DNA from: Maribacter sp. BPC-D8 | GTDB lineage: Bacteria > Bacteroidota > Bacteroidia > Flavobacteriales > Flavobacteriaceae | Assembly: GCF_035207705.1 (NCBI RefSeq) | Contig: NZ_CP128187.1 | Span: 868,001 to 932,000 of the forward strand | Direction: 5' to 3' | Length of the DNA: 64,000 bases | Part shown: positions 43,415-51,942 of the stretch, piece by piece | How positions within the stretch are numbered: the first letter of the stretch is position 1 | Layout of the letters: each line of letters begins with the position of its first letter | Translations under genes and position numbers: made by a program | The notes under the pieces: model-generated | What the model was told of the DNA's origin: nothing | What the model saw: only the letters and a program-made list of their open reading frames with translations | Database searches by the model: none

Positions 43415-44812
43415 TTATTGAAAGATTAATCGATCTCGCTCTCCGTTTGAACCTACCATGACGATAACTGTTTTTCCATATTTAGAAATACTACCAAACG
43501 CAGTATAGGCATCGTCAATATTTCCTATTTCATGATCGTCTACCTTAATAATTACTTTTTCAGATAAACCATAACCTCTGTATCTTTCAGGCACACCAGT
43601 GATTTTTACTCCCGATGTTGTTTTGTACACCTTCTTGTCATGTTCGGTAAGGTTTCTTACTTCCAAGCCCATTTCAGGTACAACCAAGGCTTGTCTTTCT
43701 TTTAAAACTAACGGTAGCGTTAGTAGTTCTTTGTCTCTATCAATAACAAAAGCTAAAGTATCTCCAGGTCTTTTTGTGGAAAGATATCCAGTTAAATCAG
43801 GATATTTATGCACATCTATTTCGTCGACTTTTTTAATAATATCACCGACAACAATTCCCGCTTCTTGTGCGGCAGACTCTTCTTCAACCAATTCTATAAA
43901 TACGCCGTCAATATTATTGATTCCTTTTTCAATAGCATCCCTGGTGTTTACTGGCGCAGGACTTATGCCCATAAATCCTTTCTGAACATTGCCGTATTCC
44001 AAAATATCTTGAACTACTTTTTTGGCAATATTACTAGGTACGGCAAAAGAATATCCAACATAAGATCCAGTTTGTGATGTAATCGCAGTGTTTATACCTA
44101 CTAAATCTCCGTTAGTATTAACTAGTGCACCACCTGAGTTACCTGGGTTTACAGCAGCATCAGTTTGTATAAAAGATTGATTTTTACCAAGATTACGTGC
44201 TTTGGCACTAACAATACCAGCAGTTACGGTTGATGTAAGGTTGAACGGGTTTCCTACTGCTAATACCCATTCGCCAATTTTGGTATGATCAGAATCGCCA
44301 AAGGCTAAATAAGGCAGCTTTTCATCTGGGTCAATCTTTATAAGTGCAATGTCAGAATTTGGATCGGTACCAATAAGCTCTGCATTATACGTTCTGTTAT
44401 TGTTTAAGGTTACTTGTAATTGAGTGGCTTTATTAATTACATGATTGTTGGTTACGATATATCCATCAGATGAAATGATGACTCCCGATCCGGTACCGAC
44501 TTGTGGTACGGCAGTTCTACCTGTACCATAAAAAACGTCAAATATAGTTGTGGGTCCTTTGCTAAGGGTAATGTTTTTAACGTGTACTACCGCATTAACT
44601 GTATTTTCTGCAGCAGTTGTAAAATCAACTTCATTTATACCTGCACCTCTTGCAGATGTTGGGGTATAGCTAGCATTTATAACACCATCATTATTTTCTT
44701 GACTAATAATGGTGAAATTTTCTTTCTCGAAAAACAGTTTGTAAGCACCCAATGTAATTGCACCAGCAAAAACAGATACGAACAAGAGACTTGCTAATCT
44801 TTTCATATTCAT
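43415..44812 (-). CDS. HtrA/DegP-type periplasmic serine protease
   Basis: 465 residues. N-terminal signal anchor (7-27), a linker, trypsin-like domain with His124 (TNNHV), Asp154 (NSDIALIKI) and Ser226 (NPGNSGGAL). First PDZ domain around 280-365 (FMGISPAPVNTRDAIEKG, AGIVVGDIIKKV), and a weaker second PDZ at about 370-460. Acts as protease/chaperone on misfolded envelope proteins; stress-induced in relatives. An in-frame ATG at 44806 is equally plausible as start. Promoter at 44835; divergent from dapF. Confidence 0.93.
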   Translation of the reverse strand: MNMKRLASLLFVSVFAGAITLGAYKLFFEKENFTIISQENNDGVINASYTPTSARGAGINEVDFTTAAENTVNAVVHVKNITLSKGPTTIFDVFYGTGRTAVPQVGTGSGVIISSDGYIVTNNHVINKATQLQVTLNNNRTYNAELIGTDPNSDIALIKIDPDEKLPYLAFGDSDHTKIGEWVLAVGNPFNLTSTVTAGIVSAKARNLGKNQSFIQTDAAVNPGNSGGALVNTNGDLVGINTAITSQTGSYVGYSFAVPSNIAKKVVQDILEYGNVQKGFMGISPAPVNTRDAIEKGINNIDGVFIELVEEESAAQEAGIVVGDIIKKVDEIDVHKYPDLTGYLSTKRPGDTLAFVIDRDKELLTLPLVLKERQALVVPEMGLEVRNLTEHDKKVYKTTSGVKITGVPERYRGYGLSEKVIIKVDDHEIGNIDDAYTAFGSISKYGKTVIVMVGSNGERDRLIFQ

Positions 44813-44834
44813 TAAAGTTTTAACGTATTCTGCA

Positions 44835-44842
44835 CAAAATTA
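44835..44842 (-). promoter_or_regulatory. htrA promoter -7 element (TAATTTTG)
   Basis: Minus strand TAATTTTG exact TAnnTTTG, 22 bases before the protease ATG, in the 121-base gap shared with dapF. Confidence 0.5.
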
Positions 44843-44910
44843 CTCGTTTTTATGCTATTCCATAAGCGTTTAACTACTTTTTAACTACCAATGAAAACCT
44901 AATTATGTGC

Positions 44911-44918
44911 TATCTTTG
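44911..44918 (+). promoter_or_regulatory. dapF promoter -7 element (TATCTTTG)
   Basis: Exact TAnnTTTG, 15 bases before the dapF ATG at 44934. Confidence 0.6.
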
Positions 44919-44933
44919 AGTCTTTATTATCTC

Positions 44934-45710
44934 ATGGAAAACACATTTTATAAATATCAAGGTACAGGTAACGATTTTGTGATGATAGACAATCGCAATG
45001 GGCAATTTCCAAAAGGCGATACCAAATTAATCGCCAAAATCTGTCATAGGAGATTCGGAGTGGGTTCTGACGGACTTATTTTGTTAGAGAATGACGAGGC
45101 TACCGACTTTAGAATGGTCTATTTTAATGCAGATGGAAATGAAGGGAGTATGTGTGGAAACGGCGGTAGATGTATCGTTGCTTTTGCTCATTTTCTTAGC
45201 ATAATTAAGAAGGATACTACATTTATAGCTGTAGATGGTTTGCACGAAGCAACAATTGTTGGTGCTATTGTAAGTCTCAAAATGACAGATGTTAGTGAGG
45301 TAAAAGAGAAATCTAGTGCACTTTTTATGAATACGGGTTCGCCACATCATGTTCAAATGGTGAAGGAATTAAAGTCTTTTGATGTTGTCAAAGAAGGGGC
45401 GCGCATGCGTTATGGTATTTACGGAGAAAAAGGGAGTAATATTAATTTTGTAGAAGCCAATGCTGAAGGCGGATTTGATATTAGAACTTACGAACGTGGT
45501 GTTGAAGATGAAACCTTATCATGTGGTACAGGGGTAACGGCAGTTGCTTTGAGTATGTATCATTTAGGTAATACTAAAAATAAAACTATTGCAGTAAATG
45601 CACTTGGGGGTAATCTTGAAGTAACTTTTGAAGAAGATCAAGGGGTTTATAGTAATATCTATTTAAAAGGTGAAGCAAAACAAGTATATAAAGGAGAGCT
45701 AACGTGGTAA
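44934..45710 (+). CDS. dapF: Diaminopimelate epimerase
   Basis: Converts LL- to meso-diaminopimelate for peptidoglycan and lysine. ATG 44934 gives MENTFYKYQGTGNDFVMID, the family N-terminus, and places the start 15 bases after a promoter element; a GTG at 44907 would lie upstream of that. The two active-site cysteines are Cys74 (GSMCGNGGRC) and Cys207 (LSCGTG), the pair that protonates and deprotonates. 258 residues. First gene of a dapF-GNAT-mltG operon, overlapping the GNAT start by seven bases. Confidence 0.97.
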   Translation: MENTFYKYQGTGNDFVMIDNRNGQFPKGDTKLIAKICHRRFGVGSDGLILLENDEATDFRMVYFNADGNEGSMCGNGGRCIVAFAHFLSIIKKDTTFIAVDGLHEATIVGAIVSLKMTDVSEVKEKSSALFMNTGSPHHVQMVKELKSFDVVKEGARMRYGIYGEKGSNINFVEANAEGGFDIRTYERGVEDETLSCGTGVTAVALSMYHLGNTKNKTIAVNALGGNLEVTFEEDQGVYSNIYLKGEAKQVYKGELTW

Positions 45711-46228
45711 CATTAAAAGGAAAGCAGATTTATCTAAGGGCTTTAGAACAAAAAGACCTCGATTTTCTGTACGCACTTGAGAATGATACTGATGTTTGGG
45801 AAGTAAGCGGCACGGTAACGCCATTTTCTAAAGATGTGCTGCAGCTGTATCTAGATAGTGCTCATCGAGATATTTATGATGTCAAGCAATTGCGTTTGGT
45901 TATCTGTTCGCAAGAGGACCAAGCTCTAGGTTTAATTGATGTTTTTGATTTTGAACCTAATCATAAGCGTGCGGGTATTGGTATTATTATACTAGATAAA
46001 AATCAAAGAAATAAAGGAGTAGGGGCAGAAGCAATAACATTGCTGTGTACTTACTTGTTTGAAGTTTTGGGTTTAAGGCAGGTTTATGCCAATATTTTAG
46101 AGGAAAATGCGCCAAGCTTGCATTTGTTTAAAAAGTTAGGTTTTCAAGAAATTGGAATGAAGAAAGATTGGGTACGTTTTAAGGATACCTATAAGAATGA
46201 AATATTATTGCAAAAAATAAATAGTTAA
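45704..46228 (+). CDS. GNAT-family N-acetyltransferase (RimJ/RimL-like)
   Basis: 174 residues beginning MVTLKGKQIYLRALEQKDLDFLYALEND, a RimL-like N-terminus, with the acetyl-CoA motif NQRNKGVGAEAI and VYANILEENAPSLHLFKKLGF. Start is GTG at 45704 inside the dapF end, supported by AGGAG at 45692 a few bases upstream; the frame has no useful ATG. Sits between two cell-wall genes, so a role in modifying a wall precursor or protein is possible but unproven. Confidence 0.85.
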   Translation: MVTLKGKQIYLRALEQKDLDFLYALENDTDVWEVSGTVTPFSKDVLQLYLDSAHRDIYDVKQLRLVICSQEDQALGLIDVFDFEPNHKRAGIGIIILDKNQRNKGVGAEAITLLCTYLFEVLGLRQVYANILEENAPSLHLFKKLGFQEIGMKKDWVRFKDTYKNEILLQKINS

Positions 46229-47271
46229 TGAACATCAAGCGTATTTTATTAGGTGTAGTGCTTTTAGGTTTAATTGGAGGTGGAATTTTTGGGTACACAT
46301 TTTATGGTACTTTTTTTACTCCGAATACAAATTTTGATAATGAAGAGGCAGTTGTATATATTCCTACCGGTGCAACAATAGATAATTTAAAAGATCAGCT
46401 TTCTTCTGTATTAGAAGATTTTGATTCATTTGAGGCTGCTGCAGATAGAAAAGGATATTTATCCAACATAAAAGCGGGAAAATATAAGATAGGTAAAGGA
46501 ATGAATAACAATGAGATAGTAAACTCATTGCGAAGCGGGAATATACCGGTAAAAGTATCATTCAATAATCAAGAAAGTATTAATGATCTGGCAGGTAGAA
46601 TTGCAAGTCAGATCGAAGCTGATAGCATATCGCTCGTTGCGGCGTTCGATGATTTAGAGTTCTTGAAGGCTAACGGATTTGATGATGCCAATAAAATATC
46701 GCTTTACATACCTAATAGTTATGAATTCTTTTGGAACACATCTGTAGAATCTTTTAGAGGTAAAATGTTGAAAGAATATAATCGTTTCTGGACTGATACT
46801 CGTAAAGAGAAGGCAAGTGCACTTGGTTTAAAGCCGAATGAAGTAATTGCTTTAGCATCAATTGTGCATAAAGAAACGGCAAAGGTAGATGAAAGACCTA
46901 CTGTTGCTGGGGTGTATTTAAATAGATTGAGAAAGGGGATGTTATTACAGGCGGATCCTACTGTTATTTACGCCATAAAGAAAGAGACCGGCAATTTCGA
47001 TACCGTTATAAAAAGAGTATTGTATAAAGATTTAGAAATGGATTCTCCTTACAATACTTACAAATATGCAGGTCTACCGCCGGGACCAATTGCAATGCCT
47101 GATATTACGGCTATAGATGCTGTTTTGAACCCGAAAAAGCATAATTACTACTACTTTGTAGCAAATGTTGAAAAGTTCGGTTATCATATGTTTGCAGAGA
47201 ATTTAACGCAGCACAACCGAAATAAAGCACAGTACATCCGATGGATTAATGCTCAGAAAATCAATAGGTAA
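46228..47271 (+). CDS. mltG: Endolytic peptidoglycan transglycosylase
   Basis: 347 residues; N-terminal transmembrane helix (about 5-27), a LysM-like domain (about 75-110, KAGKYKIGKGMNNNEIVNSLRSG) and the YceG/MltG catalytic core with Glu216 in SIVHKETA, GVYLNRLRKGMLLQADPTVIYA and YNTYKYAGLPPGPI. Cleaves nascent glycan strands and sets their length at the membrane. Start overlaps the GNAT stop by one base (TAATG), so cell-wall precursor (dapF) and wall-cutting functions share an mRNA. Confidence 0.95.
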   Translation: MNIKRILLGVVLLGLIGGGIFGYTFYGTFFTPNTNFDNEEAVVYIPTGATIDNLKDQLSSVLEDFDSFEAAADRKGYLSNIKAGKYKIGKGMNNNEIVNSLRSGNIPVKVSFNNQESINDLAGRIASQIEADSISLVAAFDDLEFLKANGFDDANKISLYIPNSYEFFWNTSVESFRGKMLKEYNRFWTDTRKEKASALGLKPNEVIALASIVHKETAKVDERPTVAGVYLNRLRKGMLLQADPTVIYAIKKETGNFDTVIKRVLYKDLEMDSPYNTYKYAGLPPGPIAMPDITAIDAVLNPKKHNYYYFVANVEKFGYHMFAENLTQHNRNKAQYIRWINAQKINR

Positions 47272-47288
47272 GCTTTCATCCGAATTTT

Positions 47289-47337
47289 AGAACTTCTTAA
47301 CTAAATCTGTATTCTTTTAACAGAACCTTCTTAAACT
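47289..47337 (+). repeat. Imperfect direct repeat AGAAC..TTCTTAA in the 47419 promoter region
   Basis: Two copies of AGAAC(C)TTCTTAA(A)CT at 47289-47302 and 47322-47337, about 33 bases apart, upstream of the -7 element at 47354. The spacing of three helical turns would suit a regulator binding one DNA face. Could be chance in AT-rich DNA. Confidence 0.35.
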
Positions 47338-47353
47338 CTTATAATTTCAGGTC

Positions 47354-47361
47354 TACCTTTG
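47354..47361 (+). promoter_or_regulatory. Promoter -7 element (TACCTTTG) for the lysozyme-like gene
   Basis: TACCTTTGCCGC, the same string as at the helicase promoter (9377 on the minus strand); 57 bases before the ATG. Confidence 0.6.
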
Positions 47362-47418
47362 CCGCAGAAATTTAAGCAAGCAAATAGTAATCGCTGTAAG
47401 TCTTAAGAAATATATGAT

Positions 47419-48048
47419 ATGAGAAGATGGATATTAGCAAGTTGTCCTCTTATTGCGATTTTTATTTTATCTGGTTATGGGTTTAAATCTTTTACGGTTG
47501 AAGTGCCTAAGCAGTTAAAAGTGAAGGAATCTTTTATGGTTTCTTATCCTCAAGAAGAGGCTATATTGGCAAATTATCAAATCGCTCCCCCCTTTCTTGG
47601 TAGTCAATTTATAGGTTTTAAAGAAGCGTTAGCTTTTAAAGAATCTCAAGGCAATTATTTTGTCACTAATACTTACGGGTATTTGGGAAAATATCAATTT
47701 GGTCTAGGTACGCTAGAGCTAGTTGGTGTTTATGACGGTAATCGTTTTTTAAGAAATCCTGTGTTACAAGAAAAAGTATTTCAAGTTAACACATCTCGAA
47801 ACAAGTGGATTTTAAGAAGAGATATTAAGCGTTATGTAGGTATTAGAATGAATGGTATTCAGGTAACGGAATCTGGTATTCTAGCTGCAGCACATTTAGC
47901 CGGACCAGGTAACGTAAAACTATATCTAAGGTCTCACGGTCGAATGGAGATTTCAGATGGTTACGGTACTAGTATTTCAAACTATATGAAAAAATTTGCG
48001 GGTTATGATACTTCTATGGTAGAGGCAAAACGAAATCCGAGAATTTAA
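47419..48048 (+). CDS. Secreted lysozyme-like / transglycosylase-related protein
   Basis: 209 residues. N-terminal membrane segment (5-23) and a catalytic-like domain from about residue 65: KEALAFKESQGNYFVTNTYGYLGKYQFG matches the lysozyme-superfamily (GH23-like) opening with Glu in FKESQGNY as candidate general acid, and LAAAHLAGPGNV the later conserved helix. It probably acts on peptidoglycan, in keeping with dapF and mltG directly upstream, but has its own promoter and terminator. Confidence 0.75.
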   Translation: MRRWILASCPLIAIFILSGYGFKSFTVEVPKQLKVKESFMVSYPQEEAILANYQIAPPFLGSQFIGFKEALAFKESQGNYFVTNTYGYLGKYQFGLGTLELVGVYDGNRFLRNPVLQEKVFQVNTSRNKWILRRDIKRYVGIRMNGIQVTESGILAAAHLAGPGNVKLYLRSHGRMEISDGYGTSISNYMKKFAGYDTSMVEAKRNPRI

Positions 48049-48073
48049 GAATTTAAGTAGATATGAAAATAGG

Positions 48074-48106
48074 AAACCTTGGCATTTGTTTGTCAAGGTT
48101 TTTTTT
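48074..48106 (+). terminator. Terminator of the lysozyme-like gene
   Basis: Eleven-base-pair stem with one G-U pair (48074-48084 with 48091-48101), TTTGTT loop, eight T residues. Confidence 0.9.
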
Positions 48107-48827
48107 ATGCCTGAATAATAAAAATAGCAGGTCTTTTATGTAGATCTACATTTTCATTTTTCCAATTTATAGCAGTTTTTGTTTTAATGTATTCGGTTGT
48201 CAATGTAATATCTGCTGCCACACAAATTCTTGTGCTCGGAGCTAAAGTTTTAATAAGCTCTTCTAGCATTTTATTGTTGCGGTACGGAGTCTCTATAAAA
48301 ACCTGCGACTGGTTATCTTCTTTTGATTTACGTTCTAGGTTTTTAATGTATTTTTTTCGCTCAGAACCATCAATAGGTAGGTAGCCATTAAAAGCAAAGT
48401 TTTGACCGTTCATGCCACTTGCCATTAATGCTAAAAGAATAGAAGATGGCCCAACTAACGGAACAACCTGAATATTCTTATCATGGGCTATTTTAACTAC
48501 AGCGGCACCAGGATCTGCAATTCCTGGGCAACCGGCTTCAGAAAGTATACCTACATCAAAACCTTCTAAACAAGGGTTTAGAAAACTAGGAATCTCTGCT
48601 GCTTCGGTAAACTTGTTTAATGCAAAAAGCTTTAAGCTAGGCTGAGATTTTCTAGGACTTATTTTTTTTATGAAATGGCGAGCGGTTTTTTCGTTTTCAA
48701 CGATGTAGTGGTCTAATTTCTCAATCGTTTGCTTAATTGAAATTGGTAAAACCTCTAAAGGTGGCATATCACCTAATGTTGTAGGTATTAAATATACTTT
48801 TCCTATTTTTCCGTTTTGTACGCTCAT
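48105..48827 (-). CDS. RsmI-like SAM-dependent methyltransferase (tetrapyrrole methylase fold)
   Basis: 240 residues. KVYLIPTTLGD, GFDVGILSEAGCPGIADPGAAVV (SAM site) and VVPLVGPSSILLALMASGMNGQNFAF are the RsmI/cobalamin-methylase fold. True RsmI, which methylates C1402 of 16S rRNA, usually starts TLYLVATPIGN; the divergent N-terminus and C-terminus suggest an RsmI-related paralogue, with substrate unknown. Its start codon directly abuts the stop of the LMW phosphatase gene. Confidence 0.85.
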   Translation of the reverse strand: MSVQNGKIGKVYLIPTTLGDMPPLEVLPISIKQTIEKLDHYIVENEKTARHFIKKISPRKSQPSLKLFALNKFTEAAEIPSFLNPCLEGFDVGILSEAGCPGIADPGAAVVKIAHDKNIQVVPLVGPSSILLALMASGMNGQNFAFNGYLPIDGSERKKYIKNLERKSKEDNQSQVFIETPYRNNKMLEELIKTLAPSTRICVAADITLTTEYIKTKTAINWKNENVDLHKRPAIFIIQA

Positions 48828-49280
48828 CTATTTGCTTTGTAATCTTGCGGCTATGCTATCGCAAGCTTGGTCAATCATTTGAAAAACATGTTCAAATCCG
48901 TCTTCAGCATCATAATATGGATCAGGAACTTCTTTGTCTGTAGAACTTATTTCATTTAAAATAAGCTTCACTTTTTTTGCATCATCATTATTTCTTGCGA
49001 GACCTATGATATTGGTGTAGTTACTTTTGTCCATTGCATAAATGAGGTCAAAAGAATCGAAATCAGAAACGGTAAATTTTCTACAAACTTGAGCGCTTAT
49101 GTCTAAGCCGTGCTCATGCGCTACCTTAATTGATCTCGGGTCAGGGGCATTGCCTATATGGTAACCGCCGGTGCCTGCCGAATCAACATAAATTTTGGTA
49201 GCATCAACTTTACTTTTTAGAATGCCCTCTGCTAATGGAGACCTGCATATATTACCTAGGCAAACCATCAACACCTTCAT
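48828..49280 (-). CDS. Low-molecular-weight protein-tyrosine phosphatase
   Basis: 150 residues. Active-site P-loop CLGNICRS with Cys7 and Arg13 (C-x5-R), general acid Asp in PDPYYDAEDGFE near residue 120. Dephosphorylates tyrosine or arginine on proteins. Located between dnaA and the RsmI-like gene; no tyrosine kinase or exopolysaccharide gene is nearby. Confidence 0.93.
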   Translation of the reverse strand: MKVLMVCLGNICRSPLAEGILKSKVDATKIYVDSAGTGGYHIGNAPDPRSIKVAHEHGLDISAQVCRKFTVSDFDSFDLIYAMDKSNYTNIIGLARNNDDAKKVKLILNEISSTDKEVPDPYYDAEDGFEHVFQMIDQACDSIAARLQSK

Positions 49281-49292
49281 GCAACGTAAGTT

Positions 49293-50717
49293 TTAAGAAA
49301 ATTTCTTAGTTAAGTCATCTATGTATTTGCGAAACTGCTTATCGGTTTCGGCAAGATTATCAACAGTTTTACATGCGTGTAAAACAGTAGCGTGATCTCT
49401 TTTGCCAATTTGTGAACCAATACTGGCTAATGAAGCTTTGGTGAACTTCTTCGCAAAGAACATAGCTAATTGTCTTGCTTGTACAATATGTCTTTTTCTA
49501 GTTTTAGACTGTAAAGTAGCCACATCCATTTCAAAGTAATCAGAAACTACTTTTTGTATGTAGTCAATAGAAACTTCGCGTTTGGTATTCTTCACGAACT
49601 TTTCTACAACCTGTTGTGCAAGCTCAATAGTAACTTCTCTTTTGTTCAAGGTAGACTGTGCGATTAAAGAAATAATGGCACCTTCTAGTTCTCTAATATT
49701 TGTTTTAATATGTTTAGCAACATATTCTATAATGTCTTCAGGTATTTCAACACCATCTCTATATAACTTGTTCTTTAGGATAGAGATTCTAGTTTCATAA
49801 TCAGGACTCTGTAATTCTGCCGATAATCCCCATTTGAAACGAGAAAGTAAACGTTGTTCGATATCCTGCATATCTACAGGCGCTTTATCTGAAGTCAGTA
49901 TTACTTGTTTTCCATTTTGATGTAAATGATTGAAAATATGGAAGAATACATCTTGCGTACCAGATTTACCTGATAAGAATTGTACATCGTCAATAATCAA
50001 TACATCTATTAATTGGTAGAAATGAATAAAATCATTTCTGGTATTTTTCTTAACAGACTCTATATACTGTTGCGTAAATTTCTCTGCAGAAATATATAAA
50101 ACGGTACGTTCAGGATATTTATCTTTTATTTCAACACCAATAGCATGAGCTAAGTGTGTTTTACCAAGACCAACACCACCGAAAACTAATAACGGATTAA
50201 AAGATGTACCACCAGGTTTGTTAGCTACCGCCATACCGGCAGATCTTGCTAAACGGTTAGAATCACCTTCTAAAAAGTTATCAAAATTATAATTAGGATT
50301 TAACTGAGATTCTATCTTGATATTTCTAATGCCTGGAATAACAAACGGATTACGTAATTCAGGATTTTTAGATTTGATAGGAACATCCATTTCTTGAGCT
50401 GCCATGGCGCCTCTGTTTGAACTCGGAATCTTTTCAGTAAAAGGTTCTTTATTTCCGTAGGTGTTTTCCATTCTAATCATGTACACCAACTTTGCAGATT
50501 CTCCCAATTCTTTAGTAAGAGCAACTTTCAAAAGTTTAACATAATGTTCTTCTAGCCACTCGTAAAAAAATTTACTTGGTACTTGAATACTTAATGCGTT
50601 CTCAGATAGTTTTACCGGTTTAATCGGCTCAAACCAAGTCTTGAATGCCTGCGGTTGGATATTATCCTTAATAAAACCCAAACAGTTTTTCCATACGGAA
50701 TTTGCAGTAACACTCAT
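49293..50717 (-). CDS. dnaA: Chromosomal replication initiator protein
   Basis: 474 residues. Domain I (1-about 85, NCLGFIKDNIQPQAFKTWF), domain III AAA+ with Walker A GGVGLGKTHLAHAI and Walker B LIIDDVQFLS, and domain IV with the DnaA signature GSQIGKRDHATVLHACKTV. Binds DnaA boxes and melts oriC. The surrounding DNA lacks the oriC features: the 202-base upstream gap has no TTATCCACA box I can see, so the origin is probably elsewhere. Confidence 0.97.
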   Translation of the reverse strand: MSVTANSVWKNCLGFIKDNIQPQAFKTWFEPIKPVKLSENALSIQVPSKFFYEWLEEHYVKLLKVALTKELGESAKLVYMIRMENTYGNKEPFTEKIPSSNRGAMAAQEMDVPIKSKNPELRNPFVIPGIRNIKIESQLNPNYNFDNFLEGDSNRLARSAGMAVANKPGGTSFNPLLVFGGVGLGKTHLAHAIGVEIKDKYPERTVLYISAEKFTQQYIESVKKNTRNDFIHFYQLIDVLIIDDVQFLSGKSGTQDVFFHIFNHLHQNGKQVILTSDKAPVDMQDIEQRLLSRFKWGLSAELQSPDYETRISILKNKLYRDGVEIPEDIIEYVAKHIKTNIRELEGAIISLIAQSTLNKREVTIELAQQVVEKFVKNTKREVSIDYIQKVVSDYFEMDVATLQSKTRKRHIVQARQLAMFFAKKFTKASLASIGSQIGKRDHATVLHACKTVDNLAETDKQFRKYIDDLTKKFS

Positions 50718-50919
50718 AATAAATTTTATACTTTTAATGGTTAGCGTTGAGCTATAGGCGATTATAAAAAATCAATATAGGTTCTCTTTCAACTTGGGCA
50801 AATATGTGAACAAATTATTGAAAAAAAAAATCGATTGTCATTGAATTTGACCTTTTTTTTTCTCATGTTCGCTTACTCAATAGGGGAGCTTTTAAATATA
50901 TACTTTTTACTTCAAATAA

Positions 50920-51318
50920 ATGCGTACAAACGAAATTTCTTTTCGAATTAGATATAGTGAAACCGACCAGATGGGCGTTGTCTATCATGGCAACTATGCT
51001 CAATACTTAGAATTGGCAAGAGTTGAATGGTTAAGGTCGCTAGGTATTTCTTACAAAAGCATGGAGGCTGGCGGAATTATGCTTCCTGTGATTAGTTTAT
51101 CAATAAAATATTTAAAGTCAGCTTTGTATGATGATTTAATAACTGTTAAAGTTATTTTGAAGAAAAAACCTGCTGTTCGAATAGAATTTGACTATGAAAT
51201 TACGAATGAGGCGGGAGAATTATTGGCAACGGCTAATACAGTTTTAGTTTTTATGGATATGAAGCGCAAAAGACCTACTAGATGTCCGCAATTACTTTTA
51301 GATAAATTAGACTATTAG
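50920..51318 (+). CDS. Acyl-CoA thioesterase, hotdog fold (YbgC/FadM-like)
   Basis: 132 residues with the 4HBT motif YSETDQMGVVYHGNYAQYLELARVEWLR split in two parts; catalytic Asp in SETDQMG and the following HGNY are conserved. Hydrolyses short acyl-CoAs or hydroxybenzoyl-type esters. Divergent from dnaA and convergent with yigZ with three bases between stops. Confidence 0.9.
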   Translation: MRTNEISFRIRYSETDQMGVVYHGNYAQYLELARVEWLRSLGISYKSMEAGGIMLPVISLSIKYLKSALYDDLITVKVILKKKPAVRIEFDYEITNEAGELLATANTVLVFMDMKRKRPTRCPQLLLDKLDY

Positions 51319-51321
51319 AAA

Positions 51322-51924
51322 CTATTCGATTTCTTTAATTTCTAATTTGTGATGTGCCTTTAAAAGTTTCATGGTCTCTTTGAAATCACTTTTATTGATA
51401 GACAGAATCATTTTACATTTAAGATGTAAATCTTGAGATACAATATTCAGTTGGTGTTTTTTTACCAAGCGCATTACAATGTCCATTTCTGAATACTCAA
51501 AAGTTACCGAAAGTTGTTGTTGTAAAACTCTGGTAACTATTTTAGAATTTTCTAAAGCTAACTTTGCGGCTTCTTTGTAAGCACTAATTAATCCGCCGAC
51601 ACCTAATTTAGTTCCACCGAAAATACGAACAACCGCAACTAAGGTATTCGTAACATCAAAAGACTGCAACTGACCGTAAATGGGCATACCGGCAGAGTTG
51701 TTTGGTTCGCCATCGTCATTTGCGCGATAAGATTTTGTTTCAATACCCATTTGCCAAGCGTAACATACGTGGTTAGCTGTGGGATATTCTTTTTTAAGTG
51801 CTTCTATATGTTCTTTTATGGTGTCTTCATCAGTAACCGGAAAGCAATAGCCGTAAAACTTACTCTTTCGCTCTTTGAACATAATAGGTTCAGATGGTTT
51901 AGAGATTGTTTTATAAGCGTCCAT
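51322..51924 (-). CDS. YigZ/IMPACT-family protein
   Basis: 200 residues: SKFYGYCFPVTDEDTIKEHI, YPTANHVCYAWQMG, SYRANDDGEPNNSAGMPIYGQL and VVRIFGGTKLGVGGLISAYK are diagnostic, followed by the DUF1949-type C-terminal domain. The family is linked to translational control in eukaryotes (IMPACT); bacterial role is unsettled. It is the last gene in a minus-strand run with the DMT transporter, HAD phosphatase and ribD. Confidence 0.93.
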   Translation of the reverse strand: MDAYKTISKPSEPIMFKERKSKFYGYCFPVTDEDTIKEHIEALKKEYPTANHVCYAWQMGIETKSYRANDDGEPNNSAGMPIYGQLQSFDVTNTLVAVVRIFGGTKLGVGGLISAYKEAAKLALENSKIVTRVLQQQLSVTFEYSEMDIVMRLVKKHQLNIVSQDLHLKCKMILSINKSDFKETMKLLKAHHKLEIKEIE

Positions 51925-51942
51925 ATATGTAATTGTAATTTT

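Noticed and set aside
50718..50919. Possible oriC next to dnaA
   Set aside because: I looked for TTATCCACA-type DnaA boxes in the gap upstream of dnaA and saw none; a genome-wide GC-skew plot would be decisive.
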